A program made the translations under genes and the position numbers. The notes beneath the pieces were generated by a model. The model did no database searches, was not told the origin of the DNA, and saw only the letters and a list, made by a program, of their open reading frames with translations. From the NCBI GenBank assembly GCA_963770485.1, contig CAVYPX010000014.1, forward strand, positions 248,001 to 312,000: DNA of 64,000 nucleotides, given 5' to 3'. This stretch comes from CAVVEC01 sp963770485. GTDB taxonomy: Bacteria; Acidobacteriota; Terriglobia; Terriglobales; Acidobacteriaceae. This document shows, piece after piece, positions 24,859-33,445 of the stretch. Position 1 is the first letter of the stretch. Each line of letters opens with the position of its first letter.

Positions 24859-25281
24859 TCACGGCTCGTTCCACGGATCAATGACCTCGATTCCGCAATC
24901 GGCAAAGTCAGATTTGTTGCGGGTTGCAAGCCGGGCCCGGTGTGCCCGGGCGATGGACGCAACCTGCGCATCCGCGTGGCTGATGGGCCGGCCTAGCGCG
25001 CGCCGCTGAACCGCCACTTTAGAAAAAATTCGTGCGGCCTGGCTCTCAAATGCCAGGACGCGGCCTGCCATGTCCTCGGTAAACATGGCCTCGGCGGCTG
25101 CGAGCAGCGCTTGGCGGCGCTTGCCGCGGGCCAGCAACTCAATGCCACAAAAGATTTCCGCCTCGGTGATCGTCGTCGTGAACAGCTCAGTCCCCGATTG
25201 CTGCGCCACCCAGCCCACCACCTGCGGAACCGGGTGCGGCTTCATCAGCTCGGAGAGCACGTTGGTATCGAGAATGATCAT
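24859..25281 (-). CDS. FitB/VapC-type PIN-domain toxin
   Basis: The 140-residue PIN protein opens MIILDTNVLSELMKPHPVPQ (first Asp). It has TTTITEAEIFCGIELLARGK (Glu), ISHADAQVASIARAHRARLA (Asp), and ATRNKSDFADCGIEVIDPWN (last acidic group). This matches FitB, the toxin partner of ribbon-helix-helix FitA. It starts within the last four bases of the upstream antitoxin (ATGA overlap). Confidence 0.92.
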   Translation of the reverse strand: MIILDTNVLSELMKPHPVPQVVGWVAQQSGTELFTTTITEAEIFCGIELLARGKRRQALLAAAEAMFTEDMAGRVLAFESQAARIFSKVAVQRRALGRPISHADAQVASIARAHRARLATRNKSDFADCGIEVIDPWNEP

Positions 25282-25523
25282 TCCGCAAATTCCGAGAGTT
25301 GACGAATGGCGTCGCGTCTCGGAAGCTCAAGTTCAATCTCACCGAATCGCGCAAAGCGGCGATGAATGGCTTCCGCCAAATTCCCCTGCGCTGGGGAGGA
25401 AGACACCGCGGAGCGCAGAATTTCCCTGGCTTCCTCCTCCATCGAGCGTCCATGGTGGGCAGCCCGCACCCTTAGTTTGGTTTTGGTCTTTTCATCCAGT
25501 TGGCGGATAGTCAAGGTGGCCAT
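25278..25523 (-). CDS. FitA-type ribbon-helix-helix antitoxin
   Basis: Starting at ATG 25523 gives 81 residues, MATLTIRQLDEKTKTKLRVR. This is a typical Arc/FitA ribbon-helix-helix N-terminus, followed by AAHHGRSMEEEAREILRSAV (the FitA RSMEEEAR signature). The C-terminus (FGEIELELPRRDAIRQLSEF) should bind the toxin. I preferred 25523 over an upstream in-frame start because that would read through the palindromic operator. Confidence 0.92.
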   Translation of the reverse strand: MATLTIRQLDEKTKTKLRVRAAHHGRSMEEEAREILRSAVSSSPAQGNLAEAIHRRFARFGEIELELPRRDAIRQLSEFAE

Positions 25524-25529
25524 GCTTTC

Positions 25530-25548
25530 AATGCTAGCATTGCTAGCA
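25530..25548. promoter_or_regulatory. Overlapping palindromes, predicted FitA operator
   Basis: AATGCTAGCATT (25530-25541) is a perfect 12-base palindrome, immediately followed by TGCTAGCA (25541-25548). The repeated TGCTAGCA sites just upstream of the ribbon-helix-helix antitoxin suit cooperative binding of dimers. Confidence 0.7.
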
Positions 25549-25604
25549 CAACTTGGCAAGAGCGTTTAGTTTACATACCAGCTCCACATCCTGGAGCCGT
25601 GCGT

Positions 25605-25985
25605 TCACCCTCTTCCCCGAAAATGAATGATTTTCCGGCGGTCGCGTTTGGATGGTCTGCCCGCGGGTAACTCCTCGAATTGCTTCATCGCTCTGCGCTC
25701 GGCCGCCACTTTCTGGCGCAGCTCCCGGCTGGCCTCCGTCTCGCGATAGAGCGTTTGCGCAACCGAAGCCGGGCCGCGGACCTCGCTGAGCGCCAGCACT
25801 TCCACCTGAAAATCGCCGCCGTCGTTCGTCACTTGCAACATATCTCCAATGTGGACGTCGCGCGCAGCTTTGGCGGGCTGCCCGTTGGATTGAATCCGGC
25901 CCAGTTCACAAGCCCTCGCCGCCAGGGATCGCGTCTTGAAAAATCTCGCCGCCCACAGCCACTTGTCCATTCTTACGCTGGCCAT
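25605..25985 (-). CDS. hslR: Hsp15-like S4-domain RNA-binding protein
   Basis: Hsp15 binds stalled 50S subunits carrying peptidyl-tRNA and recycles them. The 126-residue product opens MASVRMDKWLWAARFFKTRS with an S4 fold (SLAARACELGRIQSNGQPAK AARDVHIGD). It ends in a basic tail (AGRPSKRDRRKIIHFRGRG) characteristic of Hsp15. Length is typical. It is divergent from tyrS. Confidence 0.88.
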   Translation of the reverse strand: MASVRMDKWLWAARFFKTRSLAARACELGRIQSNGQPAKAARDVHIGDMLQVTNDGGDFQVEVLALSEVRGPASVAQTLYRETEASRELRQKVAAERRAMKQFEELPAGRPSKRDRRKIIHFRGRG

Positions 25986-26091
25986 GGATCTATTTTGCTA
26001 CAGGATTGTGTAGGGCGGACACTCCTGTCCGCTGCCCGTTGACCATGCTATCCTCGGCTGTCCCATGGGCCTGCCGCTATAATCAAACTGC

Positions 26092-27369
26092 ATGCCAGAC
26101 TTCAAACCGGTTGACGAACAACTTGCATACATAAAAAAGGGCGCTTCGGAGATCATTCGCGAATCCGACCTGCGCGCGAAACTCGAAAAGTCCCGCGCCG
26201 CCGGCAAGCCGCTGCGCGTAAAACTCGGCATGGACCCGACCGCGCCTGACCTGCATTTGGGCCACACTGTGATTCTGCGCAAGCTCAAGCATTTTCAGGA
26301 TCTCGGCCACACCGCCATCTTTCTGATCGGCGACTTCACCGGCATGATCGGCGACCCCACGGGCCGCTCGGTCACGCGTCCGCCGCTCAGCCCGGAAGAC
26401 ATCATGCGCAACGCCAAGACCTACATGGCACAGGTGTACAAGATTTTGTCTCCAGTCACGACCGAAACTCGCTTCAACAGCGAGTGGTTCGACAAATTGA
26501 AGTCCGCGGACTTCATTCGCCTGGCGGCCAAGTACACGGTTTCGCAGATGCTCGAGCGCGAGGACTTCCACAGCCGCTTTCTCGAAGAAAAGCCCATCGC
26601 GATGCACGAATTGCTCTATCCGCTTGCCCAGGGCTATGACTCGGTCGCTCTCGAAGCTGACATCGAACTTGGCGGCACCGACCAGAAATTCAACCTGCTG
26701 GTCGGCCGCGAACTGCAGCGCGGCTACGGCCAGGAAGCACAGGTCGTCCTGACCACGCCCATTCTGGAGGGCCTGGACGGCGTTCAGAAGATGTCAAAGT
26801 CGCTGGGCAACGCCATTGGCATCCTGGAGCCACCGCTGGAGATGTACGGCAAGATCATGTCAATCTCCGACCAAATGATGTGGCGATACTATGAGCTGCT
26901 GACGGATGTGCAGGTGGCGGAGATCGAGAAGATGAAGCGCGACGCCCATCCCATGCAAGCCAAGAAAGACTTGGCGCGGCGGATTGTGGCGGATTTCCAC
27001 TCAGGGGAAGCGGCAGCGAAGGCCGGGGAGGACTGGGCTAAGCAGTTCCAGAAGGATGAGGTGCCGGAGGACGTGGAGGAAGTCAGGGTGCAGCTTGCCG
27101 ACGTCGCGTGGCAGTGGGAGCCAGGAACTATCGTCGGTGGCAAAGACTACCCCGCCAAGATTCGTCTCGATCGGCTTCTGGTCAAGAGCGGCTTAGCAGA
27201 GTCGAGTTCGGCAGCCGGACGGAAAATCAAAGAGGGCGCGGTCCGGGTTAACGGTGAGATAGCAGAAGGTGTAGCCTGCTTGTTCGATCATCCGCCGGAC
27301 AAGCTCACGCTTAGGGTCGGTAAACGCGTGAAGATTGCCGTCATTTGCAACGATCCCCTGTCATCCTGA
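26092..27369 (+). CDS. tyrS: Tyrosyl-tRNA synthetase
   Basis: Class I synthetase charging tRNA-Tyr. The 425-residue product has the HIGH-like signature in DLHLGHTVILRKL, KMSKSLGNAIGI as the KMSKS loop, and a C-terminal S4 domain (KIRLDRLLVKSGLAESSSAA GRKI). Length is normal. Start ATG 26092 matches family N-termini. It reads straight into the 223-bp repeat elements, whose left end overlaps the last codons. Confidence 0.97.
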   Translation: MPDFKPVDEQLAYIKKGASEIIRESDLRAKLEKSRAAGKPLRVKLGMDPTAPDLHLGHTVILRKLKHFQDLGHTAIFLIGDFTGMIGDPTGRSVTRPPLSPEDIMRNAKTYMAQVYKILSPVTTETRFNSEWFDKLKSADFIRLAAKYTVSQMLEREDFHSRFLEEKPIAMHELLYPLAQGYDSVALEADIELGGTDQKFNLLVGRELQRGYGQEAQVVLTTPILEGLDGVQKMSKSLGNAIGILEPPLEMYGKIMSISDQMMWRYYELLTDVQVAEIEKMKRDAHPMQAKKDLARRIVADFHSGEAAAKAGEDWAKQFQKDEVPEDVEEVRVQLADVAWQWEPGTIVGGKDYPAKIRLDRLLVKSGLAESSSAAGRKIKEGAVRVNGEIAEGVACLFDHPPDKLTLRVGKRVKIAVICNDPLSS

Positions 27370-27583
27370 GCGCAGCAGCACGATTCGCTTCGCGAATCGT
27401 GCCGCGGAGTCGAAGGACCTGCTGTTCGCCGGTGCCGAAGCAATCGTCGCAGGGTATTCTCCCCCCGAACCCAACATCGCAATCAGAATTCCCGGTCACA
27501 CCGCCGCAGCACACGCCCAGTAGGGATCTTTCGACTGCGCACTGGCTTTCGCAAGCGAAAGCCATCGCTCCGCTCAAGATGAC
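27361..27583. mobile_element. MITE-like composite REP element, copy A
   Basis: A 223-base unit starts TCATCCTGAGCGCAG and ends CTCCGCTCAAGATGAC, so the ends are inverted repeats. The left end carries the hairpin CACGATTCGC/GCGAATCGTG, then GGAGTCGAAGGA. The right end carries TAGGGATCTTTCGACTGCGC and the hairpin TGGCTTTCGC/GCGAAAGCCA. About 110 non-coding bases lie between. A near-identical copy lies at 27683. The left end overlaps the tyrS stop. Confidence 0.8.
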
Positions 27584-27682
27584 AATGCAAGGGTGCTCAC
27601 GTGGGGACAGCCGCCTAAGCCCACCCTGAGCGCAGTTGAAGGGGCTGTCCGGGCGAGCGAAGCCCGCTTTTCACTAGCCTTG

Positions 27683-27905
27683 TCGTCCTGAGCGCAGCGG
27701 AACGATTCGCTTCGCGAATCGTTCCGCGGAGTCGAAGGACCCGCTGTTCGCCGGTGCCGAAGCAATCGTCGCAGGGTATTCTCCCCACGAACCCAACTTC
27801 GCAATCAGAATTCCCGGTCACACCGCCGCAGCACACGCCCAGTAGGGATCTTTCGACTGCGCACTGGCTTTCGCAAGCGAAAGCCATCGCTCCGCTCAAG
27901 ATGAC
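27683..27905. mobile_element. MITE-like composite REP element, copy B
   Basis: Same 223-base length and same inverted ends as copy A, with only scattered substitutions. The left inner hairpin keeps its stem by paired changes (GAACGATTCGC/GCGAATCGTTC instead of GCACGATTCGC/GCGAATCGTGC). The 99 bases between copies contain a further partial REP (CCTGAGCGCAGTTGAAGGGG) and no gene. Confidence 0.8.
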
Positions 27906-27977
27906 AGGGAAATGGGAGCCCTTGGACCATCATCCCTTGCGCTTCCCACTCTCCCCTGACAGAATCTTGCTGCTCTC

Positions 27978-28880
27978 GTGCTGCCCATGTCCATGCGCGC
28001 CGCTGCCATCTTCGGGCTGGGATCTTCCACAAAAGACCTGAAGCCGTTCCAGACGAACTCAGACGCGACTTGGCTCATCGGTCTGCCGGGAAAGTCAGAT
28101 CAGGCGGACGCGGTTCTGATTTTCGGTGGTGACGGCACGGTTCACCGCTATCTGGCGCAACTGGTCAAGCTGCAACTTCCTTTGCTGGTGGTCCCCTGCG
28201 GCAGCGGAAATGATTTCGCGCGAGCCCTGAATCTGCGCTGCGTTCGGGATTCTGTGGGGGCGTGGCGCAAATTTGTATCCGGCGGCCGGAATGTGCGGAC
28301 GATTGATCTAGGTGTGATTACAGCGACTGGCCAGCAAGACATGGGCGAGGCGACCCACAGGCACTACTTTTGCTGCGTGGGCGGTGTTGGCCTGGACAGC
28401 GAAATTGCCCGGCGGGCCAATAAGCTGCCACGCTGGCTTCGCGGCCACGGCGGATACGTGCTCAGCTTGCCGCCGGCGCTTTTCCAGTTCGCGCCAGTTT
28501 CTACAACCATCTCCATCCCGGACGCCGAGAACCAGGATTCGTTTGTGGCACGCAACAAGAAGCAAACCGTGGTAGCGGCTTTCGCCAATGCGCCGTCCTA
28601 TGGCGGAGGAATGAAGATCGCGCCCCAGGCCGAACTCGATGATGGCAAGCTGGAAATCTGTGTCATTAGCGACATCGACAAATTCAAGCTGTTCTGCCTG
28701 TTTCCCACGGTGTATTTCGGACGGCACCTTAGTATCCCGCAGGTGGAGTATTTTCAAACGGAGCGGTTGCGGCTGGAAACCGAGAGGCCGCTGGATGTCT
28801 ATGCGGATGGCGAGTATGTGTGCCGCACGCCGATCGAAGTGAGCGTAGCCCGGGGAGCGTTGCGCGCAGTTGTGCCATGA
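27978..28880 (+). CDS. Diacylglycerol/lipid kinase family protein
   Basis: DAGK-catalytic-domain protein that probably phosphorylates diacylglycerol or a related lipid at the membrane. The nucleotide-binding motif is VLIFGGDGTVHRYLAQL. PCGSGNDFARALNL follows, then the C-terminal half with AFANAPSYGGGMKIAPQAEL DDGKLEI and DVYADGEYV. All are typical of the YegS/DgkB family. About 300 residues is normal. The N-terminal glycine-rich segment is shortened. The start is uncertain: GTG 27978, ATG 27987 or ATG 27993. Confidence 0.85.
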   Translation: MLPMSMRAAAIFGLGSSTKDLKPFQTNSDATWLIGLPGKSDQADAVLIFGGDGTVHRYLAQLVKLQLPLLVVPCGSGNDFARALNLRCVRDSVGAWRKFVSGGRNVRTIDLGVITATGQQDMGEATHRHYFCCVGGVGLDSEIARRANKLPRWLRGHGGYVLSLPPALFQFAPVSTTISIPDAENQDSFVARNKKQTVVAAFANAPSYGGGMKIAPQAELDDGKLEICVISDIDKFKLFCLFPTVYFGRHLSIPQVEYFQTERLRLETERPLDVYADGEYVCRTPIEVSVARGALRAVVP

Positions 28881-28905
28881 CCGCCGGGCCTTCTCAGGCC
28901 GCCGA

Positions 28906-29634
28906 TCACAAGCGGCCGGCAATGGTGCGCGCCATTTGCTCCGCTGCCTCGATACTGACGCCAGCGACGCGCAGGTCAATGTTGACCATCACGTCGCCCT
29001 TACGCATCATCAGGCCCGAGCCGCCCGGGTCAAGGTAGGCTTCATCACCGATCCCTTGAAGCGTCTGCATGGTCTGCATGCCGCCGGCGACCATCTTCAT
29101 GGCGCCACGGGCTAACCCCATCGTCATACCGGCGCCCTCCCAGGTGTACTCGATGGCCAGAGTGCGGTTGCCGCCGGGGCCGTAGTGGTATTGGCAGGTG
29201 TTGCCCATCTCTTCGGCGTTCTCCACCGGCTCGTGCAGAATGCGCGCGGCCTCACTGGCGGAGAGCATGGCGCAGGGTTGTCTGCTCCCGGTGTAGGCAG
29301 GAGCGCTAGCGCCCATCTGCTGCGAGAATTCATGGGCTTTTTTCTTGACCCGGTAGGCGACGTAAAAGCAGCTTCCCGCAGCCAGCAGCATCAGGAACAC
29401 AAACACCGCCACCACAATCAGAATGACCTTCAGCAAGGTGCTGCTGCCTTGGGAAGCCGCGGGAGGCGCCGGCGGCGGAGGGACGGCTGCACCGCTTGGA
29501 GCGGCGGGGACAGGCGCGGGACCGGGGGCGGCGACGCTGGGAGCGGCGGCGCCTGCTATCGGCGCACCGCACTTGGAACAGAATTTCACGCCCGGGCCCA
29601 CGGGAGTTCCACATTGCACGCAGAATCCAGCCAT
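28906..29634 (-). CDS. Zinc-ribbon membrane protein
   Basis: The 242-residue product has an N-terminal double zinc ribbon (FCVQCGTPVGPGVKFCSKCG), a Pro/Ala-rich linker (residues 28-60), and one transmembrane helix (about residues 66-90, LLKVILIVVAVFVFLMLLAA). The extracytoplasmic domain of about 130 residues holds two Cys (PCAML, NTCQYHYGPGG). The role is unknown. The far domain resembles lipoprotein or DUF sensor-type folds, but I cannot name the family. Confidence 0.8.
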   Translation of the reverse strand: MAGFCVQCGTPVGPGVKFCSKCGAPIAGAAAPSVAAPGPAPVPAAPSGAAVPPPPAPPAASQGSSTLLKVILIVVAVFVFLMLLAAGSCFYVAYRVKKKAHEFSQQMGASAPAYTGSRQPCAMLSASEAARILHEPVENAEEMGNTCQYHYGPGGNRTLAIEYTWEGAGMTMGLARGAMKMVAGGMQTMQTLQGIGDEAYLDPGGSGLMMRKGDVMVNIDLRVAGVSIEAAEQMARTIAGRL

Positions 29635-29775
29635 ATCTCACCTCCGGAAGCAGGCCGAATATTACGCAGGTTTTTGCCTCGGGTCAAGATTCTTGAGCCA
29701 GCCAACGCTCATGTGGGGGCGGCTGTCCCCGCGTGAGTACTCTTTCTCCCCTGCAGTGCTAAACTACCTCACGGT

Positions 29776-30690
29776 ATGGCTGAAAATGGTCGTTCCCGCA
29801 CGCTGCTCTGGATCGTGATCGGCGGAGGAGCTTTCTTCCTCTTTGTGCTGGCGGTATTTACGCTGGTGTATCTGACCCTGCACGCGGGCGGTGAGTCAGC
29901 CTCGCTGCACGGCTTCGGAGACAAGATTGGCGTGGTGGACCTGGAAGGCGTCATCCTGGATCCAGCCATTGTGGTGCCGCAGCTCAAGAAATTCGGTGAT
30001 GACGATTCCATCAAAGCCATCATCCTGCATGTGAATTCGCCGGGCGGGGGAGCGGCTGCCTCAGAGGAGATTTATCGGGCAGTGAAGCGCATTCGCGACG
30101 AGAAGAAAAAGCGCATCGTCTCCTCTATCAGCACCGTCGGCGCCAGCGGCGCGTATTACGTGTCCTGCGGTACCAACAAGATTTTTGCCGACAACGGTAG
30201 CATTGTGGGCTCGATTGGCGTGATTGCCGAGTGGGTCAACTACGGCGATCTGATGCGCTGGGCCAAGCTGAAACAGGAAATTTTGACGGTCGGAGAATTC
30301 AAGGATACGGGTGATCCCACGCGGGACATGACCCCGGCCGAGAGAGCATACATGCAGTCCTTGATCGACAACATGTACGGCCAGTTTGTGCAGGCGGTGG
30401 CGGACGGGCGGCACGCGAAAGTGGAGGACATCAGAGCCATCGCGAATGGCAGAGTGTGGACGGGCCAGGAGGCACTGTCCCTGCATTTGATTGATCAAGT
30501 GGGCGACTTCCAGGTTGCGGTGGACGACACCGCCAAGTCGGTCGGTATCAAGGGCGAACCGGTGCTGGTGCATTCAGAAAAAGAACGCAAGACTCTGTAT
30601 GACCTGCTGTTCGGTGACGTATCTCAGTGGCTGCCCACGCGGGAAAAACTGCTGGAACAGCAGGTGGGGTTCTATTATCTGTGGAAGTGA
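29776..30690 (+). CDS. sppA: Signal peptide peptidase SppA (short form)
   Basis: Membrane-anchored serine protease of the S49 family that degrades cleaved signal peptides. The 304-residue product has a transmembrane helix at about residues 10-33. It has GVVDLEGVILD, ILHVNSPGGGAAASEEIYRA, the nucleophile region STVGASGAYYVSCGTNKIFA and GSIGVI. The region with the partner Lys (DGRHAKVEDIRAIANGRVWT) follows. Length fits the single-domain SppA36K type. It is convergent with the GloVer gene downstream. Confidence 0.93.
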   Translation: MAENGRSRTLLWIVIGGGAFFLFVLAVFTLVYLTLHAGGESASLHGFGDKIGVVDLEGVILDPAIVVPQLKKFGDDDSIKAIILHVNSPGGGAAASEEIYRAVKRIRDEKKKRIVSSISTVGASGAYYVSCGTNKIFADNGSIVGSIGVIAEWVNYGDLMRWAKLKQEILTVGEFKDTGDPTRDMTPAERAYMQSLIDNMYGQFVQAVADGRHAKVEDIRAIANGRVWTGQEALSLHLIDQVGDFQVAVDDTAKSVGIKGEPVLVHSEKERKTLYDLLFGDVSQWLPTREKLLEQQVGFYYLWK

Positions 30691-30794
30691 GGGACTGCGG
30701 CACTGTGTTGGGGTGGTAAGGTCGGGCGCGCATCGCAGTGAAACTTTCCAGCCCGCCCCGTGATCATCGCTCGGCGCGGGCCGGAAAACTAAGC

Positions 30795-32066
30795 TTACGG
30801 CGTGATCTCATACACGGTGCCCGCGCCATAGGCGCCACCAGCAACTGTTATCCCGTAGATGTTTCCAGCGGAATCGGAGATCAAGGCGGCCGCCGGATTC
30901 GCCCCGTCACTCCCGCTGAAGGTGTAAAAGGCATTTTCTGTCCAGGTCCCGTTTTGGTTCGGCGTCAGTTTGAACACGACACCGTATCCGTACGCGCCGC
31001 CAGACCGTGCCGGGCCGTAGAGGTTGCCCGCTGCGTCGAAGATCATTCTGCCCGTACTGTTGCCTCCGTCTTGGAGGCCCTTGAACTGGTGCAGCACTTG
31101 GTAAGTCCACTTGTCTCCAGCGCCGGGCGCCAACTTAAAGACGAGGCCGTATCCGTGGGCGCCCTGGTACTCCGTCGCGCCATACAGATTGCCTTGCCCA
31201 TCAAAGACCAGGCCCCCCACCGAGGGGTCCGCTCCCCCTTTCCCGCCACTGAACAGGTGGATTACTTTGTACGTCCATCCGCCGCCCGAAGTTGGTGTTA
31301 GCTGGAAGACAGTGCCGCAGTCCCTGCTTCCTGGGTTGCAGAACTTGCCAGCGTTGCGAGTTGTGGCGTAGTAAGCGCCAGCAGCGTCGGGAGTAAAGCC
31401 GACCCAAGGCGCGCAGGCGGGCGGCCGGCCCCCGAATTGGTGAATCACGTGGTAAGTCCAGTGGTTGTTGGAGCCGGGTGTCATTTTGAAAACCGTGCCA
31501 CATCCATAAGCGCCGCCGGCTGCTACGGTGTCGTAGAGATTCCCCGCCGCATCGAATATCGGGTTGGCGTGGGGATACGCCCCATCGCTTTTGTCGGTGA
31601 ACTGATGCAGCACGCTTTCCGCCCAGGTTCCATCCAAGTTCGGGCTCAGTTCAAAGAGATTGCCGCCGCCGTATTCACCGCCGCCGAGAGTCCCACCGTA
31701 GAGATTGTTCGCCGTGTCAAAAGCGAGCGCGCCCCACTCGGGGTTGGCCCCGTCGTTTCCGCCCGTAAAGCTATAAAGCACGCTTTCCGTCCAGCTTCCG
31801 TGCGGGTTCGGCGTAAGCTCGAAGACAGTGCCATATCCATAAACCCCACCCTTGAACGTTGTGCCGTAGAGATTGCCGGAATTGTCGAGGATGAGGTCCG
31901 CATACGGCGTGCTGCCGTCCGACCCTCCCGTGAACGAGTAGAGCACCTTCTCCGTGGCCGCCGCCCGCGCGCCGGGCGCCAGGATTAAAGCGACCATCAG
32001 CGTGACTGTCATGACCGCCAGAACCCTGCACACGGCGGCCCAAAATCGATTCTTGTTCCTATTCAT
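30795..32066 (-). CDS. Secreted GloVer-repeat protein, paralogue 1
   Basis: A 423-residue protein with a signal peptide (FWAAVCRVLAVMTVTLMVAL, cleavage near AARAAA). About ten tandem units of roughly 35-40 residues follow, with the pattern LIxDxxGNLYGTTxxGGxYGxGTVFxLTPN...GxWTExVLYSFxGGxDGxxP. This is the GloVer (Gloeobacter/Verrucomicrobia) repeat, predicted to form beta-propeller-like blades on exported proteins. Function is unknown. It shares signal peptide and 5' leader with the next gene, indicating recent duplication. Confidence 0.9.
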   Translation of the reverse strand: MNRNKNRFWAAVCRVLAVMTVTLMVALILAPGARAAATEKVLYSFTGGSDGSTPYADLILDNSGNLYGTTFKGGVYGYGTVFELTPNPHGSWTESVLYSFTGGNDGANPEWGALAFDTANNLYGGTLGGGEYGGGNLFELSPNLDGTWAESVLHQFTDKSDGAYPHANPIFDAAGNLYDTVAAGGAYGCGTVFKMTPGSNNHWTYHVIHQFGGRPPACAPWVGFTPDAAGAYYATTRNAGKFCNPGSRDCGTVFQLTPTSGGGWTYKVIHLFSGGKGGADPSVGGLVFDGQGNLYGATEYQGAHGYGLVFKLAPGAGDKWTYQVLHQFKGLQDGGNSTGRMIFDAAGNLYGPARSGGAYGYGVVFKLTPNQNGTWTENAFYTFSGSDGANPAAALISDSAGNIYGITVAGGAYGAGTVYEITP

Positions 32067-32134
32067 GATTGCCTCCCGCCACCTCGCGTGGCGCGTTGTG
32101 ATTCGTTGCGGTGCTGATTCGCATAAAAGCCAGA

Positions 32135-32174
32135 CCGGCCACTCGGCGCCGAGTACTTAAGGCCGAGTGGCCGG
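32135..32174 (-). terminator. Strong hairpin terminator between the two GloVer genes
   Basis: CCGGCCACTCGGC (32135-32147) pairs perfectly with GCCGAGTGGCCGG (32162-32174). On the minus strand it is followed by TCTGGCTTTTATG. It lies after the stop of the upstream paralogue and before the leader of the next. Confidence 0.7.
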
Positions 32175-32182
32175 AGGACGAG

Positions 32183-33445
32183 TTACTTTATGTACTCAAA
32201 CACAACGCCACAGCAACCGCTGCCCCACCCGTCAAACGCCGTGCCGTAGAGGTTTCCTGCGGCGTCGAACACGACTGGAGCGTTACTATCGAATCCGTCC
32301 CGGGGAGGGCCCTCGAACCAATGAGGCACATACTTTTTCCATAACCACCGACGCGGAGCCAGCTTGAACAACTGGCCGCCACCTCCATGGGTATTGATGC
32401 CCGCGCTCGTTGTGCCGCACAGGTTTCCGGCTGTGTCGAGGACGACGCCGCCGACAGGATAAGCTCCATCCTGGTTGCCCTGGAACATATAGAGCACGTG
32501 CTCGTACCATTTGCCCTTTGCACCAAGCGTCAACTTGAAAACGTTGCCAAGGCCTATGTAGGGTTCCTCATTTGAATTACCGTAGAGGCGGCCGGCCGAA
32601 TCGAATATCAGAGTGCCGGTCGGAGTCGCTCCGTCTTTGCCGCCCGTGAAGGAACGCAGCACACTCTCGGTCCAGGTTCCGTCCGAATTCGGCGTCAGCT
32701 TGTACACCACTCCGAAGCCGGAACCGCCGCCGACCGCAGCTGTGCCATACAAATTGCCGGGTGGGTCGAAGGTCAGGTTCCCGACCTGCGGAATGCTCCC
32801 GTCCTGGCCGCCCGTGAAGGTATGGAGCACACTCTCGGTCCAGGTTCCGTCCGAATTCGGCGTCAGCTTGTACACCACTCCGTCGGCAGAGGCGCCGCCA
32901 TAAGACGTGGCGCCATACAGATTGCCGCTGGGGTCGAAGATCAGTCCCGCCTCAGGGTTGGCTCCATCGCTACCGCCGGTGAAACTATAAAGCACGCTTT
33001 CGGTCCATGTTCCGCCGGAGCTCGGCGACAACTGGAAGACGGTGCCAGCTGAGGAAGCGCCACCAGAATATGTGGTGCCATACAGATTGCCCTTGGCATC
33101 GAAGGTCACCCCGGCGTAGGGAGTGGCTCCGTCGGTGCCACCGGCGAAACTATAGAGCAAGCTTTCGGTCCAGCTTCCGTCGGAGTTCTTCGTCAGCTTG
33201 AAAACGGTGCCATCTCCTGATGGGCCGCCTGCCGTAGCGGTGCCGTAAAGATTGCCAGAAGTATCGAGGATGAGGCCCGCATACGGCTGGCTGCCGTCGG
33301 TACCGCCGGCGAAGTTATAGAGAATTTTGTACTTGCCCTTCGCCGAGGCGCCGGGCGCCAGGATTAAAGCCATGATGAGCGTTACCGTCACGACCGCCAG
33401 AACCTTGCACACGGCGGCCCAAAATCGATTCTTGTTCCTATTCAT
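32183..33445 (-). CDS. Secreted GloVer-repeat protein, paralogue 2
   Basis: A 420-residue protein of the same design: signal peptide (FWAAVCKVLAVVTVTLIMAL, nearly identical to paralogue 1) and then about ten GloVer repeats (DTSGNLYGTATAGGPSGDGT VFKL; WTESVLYSFAGGTDGATPYA). The two copies share their first 11 residues exactly, and the 40-odd bases upstream are also almost identical. The repeat tracts have diverged more. Probably extracytoplasmic; partner unknown. Confidence 0.9.
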   Translation of the reverse strand: MNRNKNRFWAAVCKVLAVVTVTLIMALILAPGASAKGKYKILYNFAGGTDGSQPYAGLILDTSGNLYGTATAGGPSGDGTVFKLTKNSDGSWTESLLYSFAGGTDGATPYAGVTFDAKGNLYGTTYSGGASSAGTVFQLSPSSGGTWTESVLYSFTGGSDGANPEAGLIFDPSGNLYGATSYGGASADGVVYKLTPNSDGTWTESVLHTFTGGQDGSIPQVGNLTFDPPGNLYGTAAVGGGSGFGVVYKLTPNSDGTWTESVLRSFTGGKDGATPTGTLIFDSAGRLYGNSNEEPYIGLGNVFKLTLGAKGKWYEHVLYMFQGNQDGAYPVGGVVLDTAGNLCGTTSAGINTHGGGGQLFKLAPRRWLWKKYVPHWFEGPPRDGFDSNAPVVFDAAGNLYGTAFDGWGSGCCGVVFEYIK

